From Lamellibrachia columna (Eukaryota > Annelida > Polychaeta > Sabellida > Siboglinidae), in NCBI GenBank assembly GCA_963662155.1, contig OY759267.1:15245489-15309488 (forward strand): a DNA stretch of 64,000 nt. The letters run 5' to 3'. A program made the translations under genes and the position numbers. Shown here piece after piece: positions 10,701-23,729 of this stretch. Within the stretch, counting starts at the first letter, position 1. Each line of letters begins with the position of its first letter. The notes under the pieces are model-generated. The model worked only from the letters and a program-made list of their open reading frames with translations, searched no databases and had not been told where the DNA came from.

Positions 10701-13700
10701 GCTGGGTTGACATTCTGTTGCTTGGCAACCTCTGCTGCCCTGAACATCTCGTCAATGGTTGGCTGAGGCGGCAACATCATTGGCTCCTCAGTTGAAACCC
10801 CACAGATGATTGGCTCTGGTATCGCCACGGTGACATACTGTCCTGACTGGATCATCTTGTCTTCATCAAAGATCTCCACAGGTTCAACGCCAGATATCTG
10901 CCTCTCTTCCACCTTTGTCTTGGTTTCTTTTGGTGGCACATCTTTTGGTTTTGATGATGTTGGTTTGCAACCAGGCTTTGCTGACATTGTATCCTCTCTG
11001 ATTGTCTTGGCTTTACTGACAATGGTGATGTGTTGCTTAGGAACTACTGACTGTTGCTTAGCAACTACTGTCTGCTACTCACAATGTTTTCCATAATGTA
11101 AAGGTCAATTATCTGTGGCTCAGTATCGTGATTTACTTATGTGTCTATGCATGGCGTAAAGTATGATGGGAAAAAGTCTTCAAACCATATGCAGACAATG
11201 GTGGATCTTTTTTGGAAAAATTTAATTACTAAAGTCACAGTTGCTAAAATTGCTAGAGTCGACTCCACTTAACAGAATCGGCCGTTTAGTAGAATCAAAT
11301 ATAATTGGCTGGGACAGTATCATTCCCTGTTCCTTCTGTATTAAAATGTGCTGCTTTTAAGTGAATCAGCTGCTTAATAGAATCTTATCCGAAATGATTC
11401 TATTAAATGGATTCCATTCATTGAAAATGCTGGACATACATACCACTCTAAAATAATTAGTAAAATACAAAATGTATGACAAATAGTCTTTGCAAGTAAT
11501 TGTAGCATGGCTGAATGCTTCCCAGAGAAGTCGAGTTGGCGTTGGAATGAACAAGTCTGCCAGGGGGTGAAGTAAAGTGCTTAGAGCAGTCCCAAGGACT
11601 GGATACTGCTATTCTTTCAGCAGTGGGAAACCGTGCATCACACCCCATGTATATTCCCCCATCCCGGGTGTGACAGGAAGGACTTACCTTGCGTCTCCAC
11701 CCTGGTCATCTTCGAGTAGAGAGACGTACTGGTGACCAGGAGGAAGGGAAGACCAAACATGTCCAAGCCAATGACAGTCACCAAAAGTACCAGGTTCACT
11801 GTATAGCTCGCTGCAAACAACAATGATAGTAATGACACATCTCATATAGAGCCGTATCCACCTAGACAAGGCACTCATGGTGCTCCATTATCAGAGCTAG
11901 TTTTGGCAGCAGCTAATTCTTCAGCACCCATCCTACACACACTTGGTGCAGTGTGGGTTAGAGTTTGTCAGTCCACGTCATCCTACACACACTTGGTGCA
12001 GTGTGTGTTAGAGTTTGTCAGTCCACGCCATCCTACACACACTTGGTGCAGTGTGGGTTAGAGTTTGTCAGTCTACGTCATCCTACACACACTTGGTGCA
12101 GTGTGTGTTAGAGTTTGTCAGTCCACGCCATCCTACACACACTTGGTGCAGTGTGGGTTAGAGTTTGTCAGTCCACGCCATCCTACACACACTTGGTGCA
12201 GTGCGGGTTAGAGTTTGTCAGTCCATGCCATCCTACACACACTTGGTGCAGTGCGGGTTAGAGTTTGTCAGTCCATGCCATCCTACACACACTTGGTGCA
12301 GTGTGTGTTAGAGTTTGTCAGTCCACGCCATCTTACACATATTTGGTGCAGTGTGGGTTAGAGTTTGTCAGTCCATGCCATCCTACACACACTTGGTGCA
12401 GTGTGTGTTAGAGTTTGTCAGTCCACGCCATCCTACACACACTTGGTGCAGTGTACGTCATGATAGTGCCGTAAAGAAGGATATAGATACGCTTGAACGC
12501 ATACAAAGGAGAGCAACTAAAATGATTCCAGAACTGAGAGACCTTAGTTATGAAGAACGCCTGAAAGAATTTGGTTTAACAACTCTAGAGACAAGGAGGT
12601 TAAGAGGAGATCAGATTGAAGTTTTTAAGATATTGAATGGGTATGAAAATATTGATAGAAATACGTTTTTCTCACTCAAGAAGGATAGCAGAACTAGAGG
12701 ACATGAGGTAAAATTAGTAAAGGATCAATGTAGATTGGACATCAGGAAGCACTCGTTCTCACAGAGGACAATAAATGAATGGAACAAATTGTCTACGGAT
12801 TGTGTAACTGCTAGCAGCGTGAATATGTTTAAAAACAAGGTTGACACATATCTCAGGAGGGCGGGTTATAAGTAGATGAACATTGTTGGACTCTCGATAA
12901 GCCAATGGCTTCCTTGTCCACTTGCCATCTGGGCCTTTGGCTTGGATGGCAAATCTTGTTAAATCGTGTTAGAGTTTGTCAGTCCATGCCATCCTACACA
13001 CACTTGGTGCAGTGTGGGTTAGAGTTTGTCAGTCTACGTCATCCTACACACACTTGGTGCAGTGTGTGTTAGAGTTTGTCAGTCCACGCCATCCTACACA
13101 CACTTGGTGCAGTGCGGGTTAGAGTTTGTCAGTCCATGCCATCCTACACACACTTGGTGCAGTGTGTGTTAGAGTTTGTCAGTCCACGCCATCCTACACA
13201 TACTTGGTGCAGTGTGGGTTAGAGTTTGTCAGTCCATGCCATCCTACACACACGTGGTGCAGTGTGTGTTAGAGTTTGTCAGTCTACATCATCCTACACA
13301 CACTTGGTGCAGTGTGTGTTAGAGTTTGTCAGTCCACGCCATCCTACACACACTTGGTGCAGTGTGTGTTAGAGTTTGTCAGTCCACGCCATTCTACACA
13401 CACTTCGTGCAGTGTGTGTTAGAGTTTGTCAGTCCATGCCATCCTACACACACTTGGTGCAGTGTGGGTTACAGTTTGTCAGTCCACGCCATCCTACACA
13501 CACTTGGTGCAGTGTGTGTTAGAGTTTGTCAGTCCACGCCATCCTACACACACTTGGTGCAGTGTGTGTTAGAGTTTGTCAGTCCACGCCATCCTACACA
13601 CACTTGGTGCAGTGTGGGTTAGAGTTTGTCAGTCCACGCCATCCTACACACACTTGGTGCAGTGTGTGTTAGAGTTTGTCAGTCCACGCCATCCTACACA

Positions 13701-16700
13701 CACTTGGTGCAGTGTGTGTTAGAGTTTGTCAGTCTACGCCATCCTACACACACTTGGTGCAGTGTGGGTTAGAGTTTGTCAGTCTACGTCATCCTACACA
13801 CACTTGGTGCAGTGTGTGTTAGAGTTTGTCAGTCCACGCCATCCTACACACACTTGGTGCAGTGTGTGTTAGAGTTTGTCAGTCCACGCCATTCTACACA
13901 CACTTCGTGCAGTGTGTGTTAGAGTTTGTCAGTCCATGCCATCCTACACACACTTGGTGCAGTGTGGGTTAGAGTTTGTCAGTCCACGCCATCCTACACA
14001 CACTTGGTGCAGTGTGTGTTAGAGTTTGTCAGTCCACGCCATCCTACACACACTTGGTGCAGTGTGTGTTAGAGTTTGTCAGTCCACGCCATCCTACACA
14101 CACTTGGTGCAGTGTGGGTTAGAGTTTGTCAGTCCACGCCATCCTACACACACTTGGTGCAGTGTGTGTTAGAGTTTGTCAGTCCACGCCATCCTACACA
14201 CACTTGGTGCAGTGTGTGTTAGAGTTTGTCAGTCTACGCCATCCTACACACACTTGGTGCAGTGTGGGTTAGAGTTTGTCAGTCTACGTCATCCTACACA
14301 CACTTGGTGCAGTGTGTGTTAGAGTTTGTCAGTCCACGCCATCCTACACACACTTGGTGCAGTGTGTGTTAGAGTTTGTCAATCCACGCCATCCTACACA
14401 CTTGGTGCAGTGTGTGTTAGAGTTTGTCAGTCCACGAAATCCTACACACACTTGGTGCAGTGTGTGTTAGAGTTTGTCAGTCAACGAAATCCTACACACA
14501 CTTGGTGCAGTGTGGGTTAGAGTTTGTCAGTCCACATCATCCTACACACACTTGGTGCAGTGTGTGTTAGAGTTTGTCAGTCTACGTCATCCTACACACA
14601 CTTGGTGCAGTGTGGGTTAGAGTTTGTCAGTCTACGACATCCTACACACACTTGGTGCAGTGTGGGTTAGAGTTTGTCAGTCCACGCCATCCTACACACA
14701 CTTGGTGCAGTGTGTGTTAGAGTTTGTCAGTCTACGTCATCCTACACACACTTGGTGCAGTGTGTGTTACAGTTTGTCAGTCCACGCCATCCTACACACA
14801 CTTGGTGCAGTGTGGGTTAGAGTTTGTCAGTCCACGCCATCCTACACACACTTGGTGCAGTGTGGGTTAGAGTTTGTCAGTCTACGTCATCCTACACACA
14901 CTTGGTGCAGTGTGTGTTAGACTTTGTCAGTCTACGACATCCTACACACACTTGGTGCAGTGTGGGTTAGAGTATATCAGTCCACGCCATCCTACACACA
15001 CTTGGTGCAGTGTGGGTTAGAGTATATCAGTCCACGCCATCCTACACACACTTGGTGCAGTGTGTGTTAGAGTTTGTCAGTCCACGCCATCCTACACACA
15101 CTTGGTGCAGTGTGGGTTAGAGTTTGTCAGTCCACGCCATCCTACACACACTTGGTGCAGTGTGGGTTAGAGTTTGTCAGTCCACGCCATCCTACACACA
15201 CTTGGTGCAGTGTGTGTTAGAGTTTGTCAGTCCACGCCATCCTACACACACTTGGTGCAGTGTGTGTTAGAGTTTGTCAGTCCACGCCATCCTACACACA
15301 CTTGGTGCAGTGTGGGTTAGAGTTTGTCAGTCCACGCCATCCTACACACACTTGGTGCAGTGTGTGTTAGAGTTTGTCAGTCCACGCCATCCTACACACA
15401 CTTGGTGCAGTGTGTGTTAGAGTTTGTCAGTCTACGCCATCCTACACACACTTGGTGCAGTGTGGGTTAGAGTTTGTCAGTCTACGTCATCCTACACACA
15501 CTTGGTGCAGTGTGTGTTAGAGTTTGTCAGTCCACGCCATCCTACACACACTTGGTGCAGTGTGTGTTAGAGTTTGTCAATCCACGCCATCCTACACACT
15601 TGGTGCAGTGTGTGTTAGAGTTTGTCAGTCCACGAAATCCTACACACACTTGGTGCAGTGTGTGTTAGAGTTTGTCAGTCCACGAAATCCTACACACACT
15701 TGGTGCAGTGTGGGTTAGAGTTTGTCAGTCCACATCATCCTACACACTTGGTGCAGTGTGTGTTAGAGTTTGTCAGTCCACGCCATCCTACACACACTTG
15801 GTGCAGTGTGGGTTAGAGTTTGTCAGTCTACGTCATCCTACACACACTTGGTGCAGTGTGGGTTAGAGTTTGTCAGTCTACGACATCCTACACACACTTG
15901 GTGCAGTGTGGGTTAGAGTTTGTCAGTCCACGCCATCCTACACACACTTGGTGCAGTGTGTGTTAGAGTTTGTCAGTCTACGTCATCCTACACACACTTG
16001 GTGCAGTGTGTGTTACAGTTTGTCAGTCCACGCCATCCTACACACACTTGGTGCAGTGTGGGTTAGAGTTTGTCAGTCCACGCCATCCTACACACACTTG
16101 GTGCAGTGTGGGTTAGAGTTTGTCAGTCTACGTCATCCTACACACACTTGGTGCAGTGTGTGTTAGACTTTGTCAGTCTACGACATCCTACACACACTTG
16201 GTGCAGTGTGGGTTAGAGTATATCAGTCCACGCCATCCTACACACACTTGGTGCAGTGTGGGTTAGAGTATATCAGTCCACGCCATCCTACACACACTTG
16301 GTGCAGTGTGGGTTAGAGTTTGTCAGTCCACGCCATCCTACACACACTTGGTGCAGTGTGGGTTAGAGTTTGTCAGTCCACGCCATCCTACACACACTTG
16401 GTGCAGTGTGAGTTAGAGTTTGTCAGTCCACGCCATCCTACACACACTTGGTGCAGTGTGGGTTAGAGTTTGTCAGTCCACGCCATCCTACACACACTTG
16501 GTGCAGTGTGTGTTAGAGTTTGTCAGTCCACGCCATCCTACACACACTTGGTGCAGTGTGTGTTAGAGTTTGTCAGTCCACGACATCCTACACACACTTG
16601 GTGCAGTGTGGGTTAGAGTTTGTCAGTCCACGCCATCCTACACACACTTGGTGCAGTGTGGGTTAGAGTTTGTCAGTCCACGCCATCCTACACACACTTG

Positions 16701-19700
16701 GTGCAGTGTGGGTTAGAGTTTGTCAGTCCACGCCATCCTACACACACTTGGTGCAGTGTGGGTTAGAGTTTGTCAGTCTACGACATCCTACACACACTTG
16801 GTGCAGTGTGGGTTAGAGTTTGTCAGTCCACGCCATCCTACACACACTTGGTGCAGTGTGTGTTAGAGTTTGTCAGTCTACGACATCCTACACACACTTG
16901 GTGCAGTGTGGGTTAGAGTTTTTCAGTCCACGGCATCCTACACACACTTGGTGCAGTGTGTGTTAGAGTTTGTCAGTCCACGCCATCCTACACACACTTG
17001 GTGCAGTGTGTGTTAGAGTTTGTCAGTCCACGCCATCCTACACACACTTGGTGCAGTGTGTGTTAGAGTTTGTCAGTCTACGACATCCTACACACACTTG
17101 GTGCAGTGTGGGTTAGAGTTTTTCAGTCCACGGCATCCTACACACACTTGGTGCAGTGTGTGTTAGAGTTTGTCAGTCCACGCCATCCTACACACACTTG
17201 GTGCAGTGTGTGTTAGAGTTTGTCAGTCCACGCCATCCTACACACACTTGGTGCAGTGTGGGTTAGAGTTTGTCAGTCCACGCCATCCTACACACACTTG
17301 GTGCAGTGTGGGTTAGAGTTTGTCAGTCCACGCCATCCTACACACACTTGGTGCAGTGTGGGTTAGAGTTTGTCAGTCTACGACATCCTACACACACTTG
17401 GTGCAGTGTGGGTTAGAGTTTGTCAGTCCACGCCATCCTACACACACTTGGTGCAGTGTGGGTTAGAGTTTGTCAGTCCACGCCATCCTACACACACTTG
17501 GTGCAGTGTGGGTTAGAGTTTGTCAGTCCACGCCATCCTACACACACTTGGTGCAGTGTGGGTTAGAGTTTGTCAGTCTACGACATCCTACACACACTTG
17601 GTGCAGTGTGGGTTAGAGTTTGTCAGTCCACGCCATCCTACACACACTTGGTGCAGTGTGTGTTAGAGTTTGTCAGTCTACGACATCCTACACACACTTG
17701 GTGCAGTGTGGGTTAGAGTTTTTCAGTCCACGGCATCCTACACACACTTGGTGCAGTGTGTGTTAGAGTTTGTCAGTCCACGCCATCCTACACACACTTG
17801 GTGCAGTGTGTGTTAGAGTTTGTCAGTCCACGCCATCCTACACACACTTGGTGCAGTGTGGGTTAGAGTTTGTCAGTCCACGCCATCCTACACACACTTG
17901 GTGCAGTGTGGGTTAGAGTTTGTCAGTCCACGCCATCCTACACACACTTGGTGCAGTGTGGGTTAGAGTTTGTCAGTCTACGACATCCTACACACACTTG
18001 GTGCAGTGTGGGTTAGAGTTTGTCAGTCCACGCCATCCTACACACACTTGGTGCAGTGTGTGTTAGAGTTTGTCAGTCCACGCCATCCTACACACACTTG
18101 GTGCAGTGTGTGTTAGAGTTTGTCAGTCCACGCCATCCTACACACACTTGGTGCAGTGTGGGTTAGAGTTTGTCAGTCCACGCCATCCTACACACACTTG
18201 GTGCAGTGTGGGTTAGAGTTTGTCAGTCCACGCCATCCTACACACACTTGGTGCAGTGTGGGTTAGAGTTTGTCAGTCTACGACATCCTACACACACTTG
18301 GTGCAGTGTGGGTTAGAGTTTGTCAGTCCACGCCATCCTACACACACTTGGTGCAGTGTGGGTTAGAGTTTGTCAGTCCACGGCATCCTACACACACTTG
18401 GTGCAGTGTGGGTTAGAGTTTGTCAGTCCACGCCATCCTACACACACTTGGTGCAGTGCGGGTTAGAGTTTGTCAGTCTACGACATCCTACACACACTTG
18501 GTGCAGTGTGGGTTAGAGTTTGTCAGTCCACGCCATCCTACACACACTTGGTGCAGTGTGTGTTAGAGTTTGTCAGTCCATGCCATCCTACACACACTTG
18601 GTGCAGTGTGGGTTAGAGTTTATCAGTCTATGCCAGGTTCCACATTTAACCACTGTGTGGGATATTTTACTTCCCTTGGCATAGAGCTAGAAGGGCCTAT
18701 GGCTTTTAGTGTCTCTTCTAAAAGACGGGCAAAGTGGGGTGAATGAAACTGCACAAGCTTTGAAACAGCAGATACAGAAGCATCCATGACGTGGCTCAGT
18801 CAATTCTACTAACTACCTCGCAAAAGGATACGATTGAATGAATGATTTAAAACTATAAAACAGCTGATCGACAATAGCAGTTGAACTGTCTATGACTATA
18901 GCTTGGTGTGTGGTAAACTCACCAGGTTGTTGTTTTGTGAGAAACCACCACAGCAAGGCGACTGAGACTGTCATGATGACAAAGCCAGCCACCAGGAGGT
19001 TGCGATCGGAGATGTGTCGACTCAGAAATCGAATCAGCAAAAACACAAGAAGAATCTGTAAAAAAGAACAGCAATATTGACACCATGATACTGCTACAAT
19101 ACTAGACAGAGTATAAGTAATGGTGCTTGAGATACTACTGACAGAAGAGTATTGGTAATAGTACTGGAGATACTTCCGGTGGTAGAGTATTAGTAATGGA
19201 CGAGGTGCTTGAGATACTACTAACAGAAGAGTATTAGTAAAGGAAGAGGTGCTGAATATACTACTGATAGAGGAGTATTACTGATGGAAGAAATGTTGCA
19301 GATACTTGTGGTGGATATGGGACAATGACTGAGTGGTGAATTTATATGCATTTCATTCCATACAGCAGTTATAGCAGTACATGTAACCTCACCTCAGCCC
19401 CTGCGTTGCAGCACATGAGACTGTTCTAGCAGTACAGTAACCTCACCTCAACCCATGCAGTACATGAGACTGCACTAGCAGTACATGTGAACTCACTTCA
19501 GCCCCCGCAGTGCAGTATGAGACTGTTCTAGCAGTACACATAGCCTCACCTCAACCTCCACAATGCAGTACATGAGACTGTTCTAACAATACATGTAATC
19601 TCACCTCAACCCATGCAGTACATGACTGTTCTAACAGTACATGTAGCCTCACTTCAGCCCCCACAGTGCAGTACATGAGACTGTTCTAGCAATACATGTA

Positions 19701-22700
19701 ACCTCACCTCAGCCCCTGCAGTACATGAGACTGTACTAGCAGTACATGTAACCTTACCTCAACCCATGCAGTACATGAGACTGTTCTAGCAGTACACGTA
19801 ACCTCACCTCAGCCCCTGCAGTGCAGTACATGAGACTATTCTCTAGCTCACCCCAATGTAACAGTTTGGCTGTTAGTGGTGTTGCTATTGTCTGGAAATA
19901 CAAAATACACTTCATTTCTGTGCTCATGGCACATGATGCAGTGAAGATTATGTCTTAGATGTCTTAGATATTGTCTTAGAAAAAGGTAACTGGCATATTT
20001 TATTACAACTTTAATGTTTAGTACACACATCACACGTATACATTTATAATGGCTCGTTATAATGTGCACCTGAACAACAACTGTGCAACAAAGCAGAACT
20101 GGTCAATTGATTTATAAAAATGGAACAACGGGGACTACAACCACAATTAAATCGTTTAATGAGCATGGTTGTTGAAAGTTATTCAAATATCAGATCAGTA
20201 GATTTTTGCATTCTGATGCTAGTGTTGTGATTTCTGTTCAATATCAGTAAGCGTTATTGTTGGTACAATGTATTCTTTGCTGAAACAGTAATTCTTTAAC
20301 TATTTGCTTTCTTGTTGTTACCATGGATACAGCATTGTTCCGACTCTTTTTTTTAAAGTATAAAATTACATGTAGTACTTCCGTCAACACTCGATCCCGT
20401 GATGCACTGCGTTTATACACGCCCGCCATCTAGTGGTCAAACACACTATTCCAGGTACTGACTGTTGTTTGCACAGTAAGGACAGCACCTACCTCTAGCA
20501 CCATCTGGTTGAAGAATGCGACAAACACTACACTTAGGATGACAACCACCTCTTCCTTCATGTGCTCTGGAAACACGCATAGAAATAGAATTTGAAAAAA
20601 TTGCAGCTGTAAAATCATTGCATAAAGTTCCAAAATTTGGCCCCGTATGAAAAATATCAAAGGCCAAAATTACTGTTTGTCCGATTATCCAGGACAAGTT
20701 GCATTTTAAAAGAACTTGTTTGACGGACAAGTTAAAATTTCATTCCTTTAGATTGATAATTTTGTGTGTCATTTTGCAGATGAGCTGTATTAGATTCTAA
20801 GGTCTAGATAGCTGTGTACATGGATTATGCACAAACCTACTGATTTAACAAGACAACATTTAACAAGATTGCCATCCAAGGCAAAGGCCTAGCAAACATT
20901 GGCTTATCGAGAGTCCAACATTTTTAATCTATGTGTAATCCACCCTCCTGAGACACCTGTAAACCTTGTTCTTAAACATATTCACGATGCTAGCAGTTAC
21001 ACAATCTGTAGATAATTTGTTCCATTCATTTATTGTCCTCTGTGAAAACGAGTACTTCCTGATATTCAATCTACACTGATCCTTTACTAATGTTACCTCA
21101 TGTCCTCTAGTTCTATTATTTTTTTCGAGTGAGAAAAAAATATTTCTATCAATATTTTCATACCCATTCAATATCTTAAAAACTTCAATCTGATCTCTCT
21201 TAACTGCTTTGTCTCTAGAGTTGTTAAACCACATTCTTTCATTCACTCTTCATAACTAAGGTCTCTCAGTTCTGGAATAATTTTAGTTACTCTCCTCTGT
21301 ATTCTTTCAAGCGTATCAATATCCTTCTTATGATATGGTCTCCAAGCTTGTATACAGTATTCTAAATGAGGCCTAACTATTGCTTTATACAGAGGTATAA
21401 TTAGCTTTTTTCTTTACCCTTTGAAGCTGCAATACCACAATGCTCTGAAACTTTCATATCAGCACTAAGTCTTATTGTAATTCCTAAGTCCTCTTCTTTT
21501 ACAGTAGCACCTAGAACAGTATCTCTCATTTTATTGCTTAAATCCAAGTTTCCGTGTCCTGTATGTAGGCATTTACATTTCCAAAAATTTAACATCTGCC
21601 ATTTCTCAGACCATTTAACTAATTTGTCTAGATCGTTTTGTAAATGTTGTTTATCACCATCATTGTTAACCCTTCTAAACACTGTTGTGTCATCTGCAAA
21701 TTTCAGTATGTTGCTTGTTATGTTATCGTCCAAGTCATTGATATATATTAAGAATAATAAAGGTCCTAATACTGATCGTTGTGGTACCCCACTCAAAACT
21801 GATTTCCAGTTTGAAACCTCTCCATCTACTACAACACGCTACCTTCTGTCAGTCAGCCATTGTTCTATCCAGTTGGTTATGCTATCCCCAATATCATGGG
21901 CTTTTAATTTAAGTAGTAATCTTTGATGTGGCACTTAGTCAAAAGCTTTCTAAAAATCTAAATATATAATATCTACTGGTGATCTCTCGTCTATCCATTT
22001 ATTGATTTTTTTTTAAAAACATAACATTTGTTAAGCATGACCTCACTTTAAGGAATCCATGTTGAGGTGGATTTAATAATTTATATGCCTAACAAGGAAG
22101 TCCACCATGTGGTCTTTAATTAACCTTTCTAATAATTTACAAATCACTGATATTAAACTCACTGGTTTGTAATTCTGATTTATTTCTCGAACCCTTTTTA
22201 AATAATGGTATGATGTTTGCTTCTTTCCATTCAAAAGGAACCACTCCCTCTTTTAATGACAAGTTGAACACTCTTGCAAGTGGTATACTGATTTGTTCTA
22301 CTGTTTCCATTAGTAGTTTTGGAGGAATTACATCCACTCCAGGTGATTTATTGTCCTTCATTGCCTTTATTTTCTTACCTACCATTTCTGGAGTTACAAT
22401 TAACTGCCCTAAATAGTCCGATTTAGCCTCCCGAAATTTAGCATCTGGAACTGGTAATGAACTAATATTCTCTCTGGTAAACACTAAACTGAATTACCAT
22501 TTAGGTCTACTCTCAATTTTATACTTTAGAATGTTCCAACATTCAATTGTGGTCTTATTCCTCAACATTCCAATCCAGCTTTGCTAAATATTTTACTTTG
22601 ATGTCAAAATGTATTTGATTTCACTGTTGCCCAATGGCTCATGTATTTTGACATTGTCCACTAATTCATTTTGTGAAGACAAAACTGAATCTAATACATT

Positions 22701-23693
22701 CTCTCCCCTAGTTGGTTCTAGCACGTGTCGAGTACGGAAGCTATCCTGAATTAAATAGAAACTGTTGCTCCTCTCCAGTATTCTCTAGGGATTTCCGTTG
22801 TATGCGTCCATGGTAAAAATCTCCCATTATGATACATTCCCATTTACTCACTTAATTTTTAGCGTTTTGTATTTTTGCGTTATCGTCTTCATTTATGTTT
22901 GGACTTCGGTAAACTAATCGAATAGTTAATGTTGAATTTCCTGTAACTTGCACCAAACAGTTTTATCGCAATTGCTTCCCTTTTTAATTTTATTTTGTAA
23001 GCCTGAATAAATTCTTTACTATATAAAATAACTCCCCTTCCCCTTCTTCCTAGTCTCTCCTAAATATTACGTATCCTGTCAGTCCTAATTCAGCATCTAA
23101 TATGTCTTTGTTGGCCCATGATTCAGTTATACCAAATATGCGAGGGGTCAATATTTTCTACCATAATGTTTAATTTGTTTTTCTATGCTCCTTGCATTTA
23201 AACAAATGCATTTATAGCCAGCTTCAGACATTTTGTTACTGGTTTGTATGTACTAGTGGCCTCTTGTCTCGTTTGAGACACCTCTAAGTACCCCCCCCAG
23301 CACTTCTAGTTTAAACAATGTTTGCTACCAAAAATAATTTTTATACTTCCCTTCACTGTCGACTGCTGCTGATAGTTCATCAGCAAACATTGCCACTACT
23401 TTCACTAAGATGAAGCTCGCCCCTCATGTACATATCAGCCCTCCCAACAAAACATCCCCACAAATCCAACTTCCTCCTCCCCACACTGTTCCCGAAGTAA
23501 CGTGTTAATTTCCATCCTCTGGCAATTTCAATATCCCTGTCTCCTGCTTCGCATTGCCGGTAGAATCCCTTACAGAATTATCTGCTCAACCCATCACTGC
23601 TTAGCTGTTCTAACTGAAAGATTATGGGCACAATTTGTGTTAGTGAGATTAGTTAGATGGATTACTGTGCATTATGAAATATCATCGTGTGTG

Positions 23694-23729
<36 letters not shown>

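Larger units (their letters stand above)
6189..11095 (-). mobile_element. CR1-type LINE (family A, copy 1), broken and interrupted
   Basis: Read on the minus strand the order is: ORF1 start near 10987 (MSAKPGCKPT), a 36-bp coding repeat (10400-10152), an SGNH/GDSL-esterase-like piece with GDSIVRKTDRV (10110-9690), the end of the endonuclease (9701-9399), reverse transcriptase with PGVDGVPPKLLKE and NYRPVSLTS (9142-8742), an RTE insertion (8733-7502), further RT with LDFQKAFDKVPH and KFADDTKVF (7423-6669), the ORF2 C terminus (6633-6285), and a 3' end of the form TTGTTAAATC. Frameshifts and stops break ORF1 and ORF2, and most of the endonuclease is missing when compared with copy 2, so the element is dead. 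ORF1 esterase domains are a known trait of CR1-clade LINEs. It lies in intron 9 of the MFSD8-like gene, in the same direction. Confidence 0.85.

Noticed and set aside
12966..18635. Long plus-strand ORFs (64-186 codons) across the 50-bp array
   Set aside because: They arise because the repeat unit lacks stops in the relevant frames; 150 bp gives a 50-residue period. Only the part at 12455-12875 is real protein sequence, from the LINE.
11928..18635. CRISPR-like array
   Set aside because: Units are contiguous with no unique spacers, and the genome is eukaryotic. The 24-bp and 16-bp arrays fail for the same reason.
19060..19807. A missing MFSD8-like exon between exons 7 and 8
   Set aside because: An early GTGAGC donor at 19851 gave a phase clash. 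Reading through to GTGAGG at 19807 restores phase and the family alignment, so no extra exon is needed.
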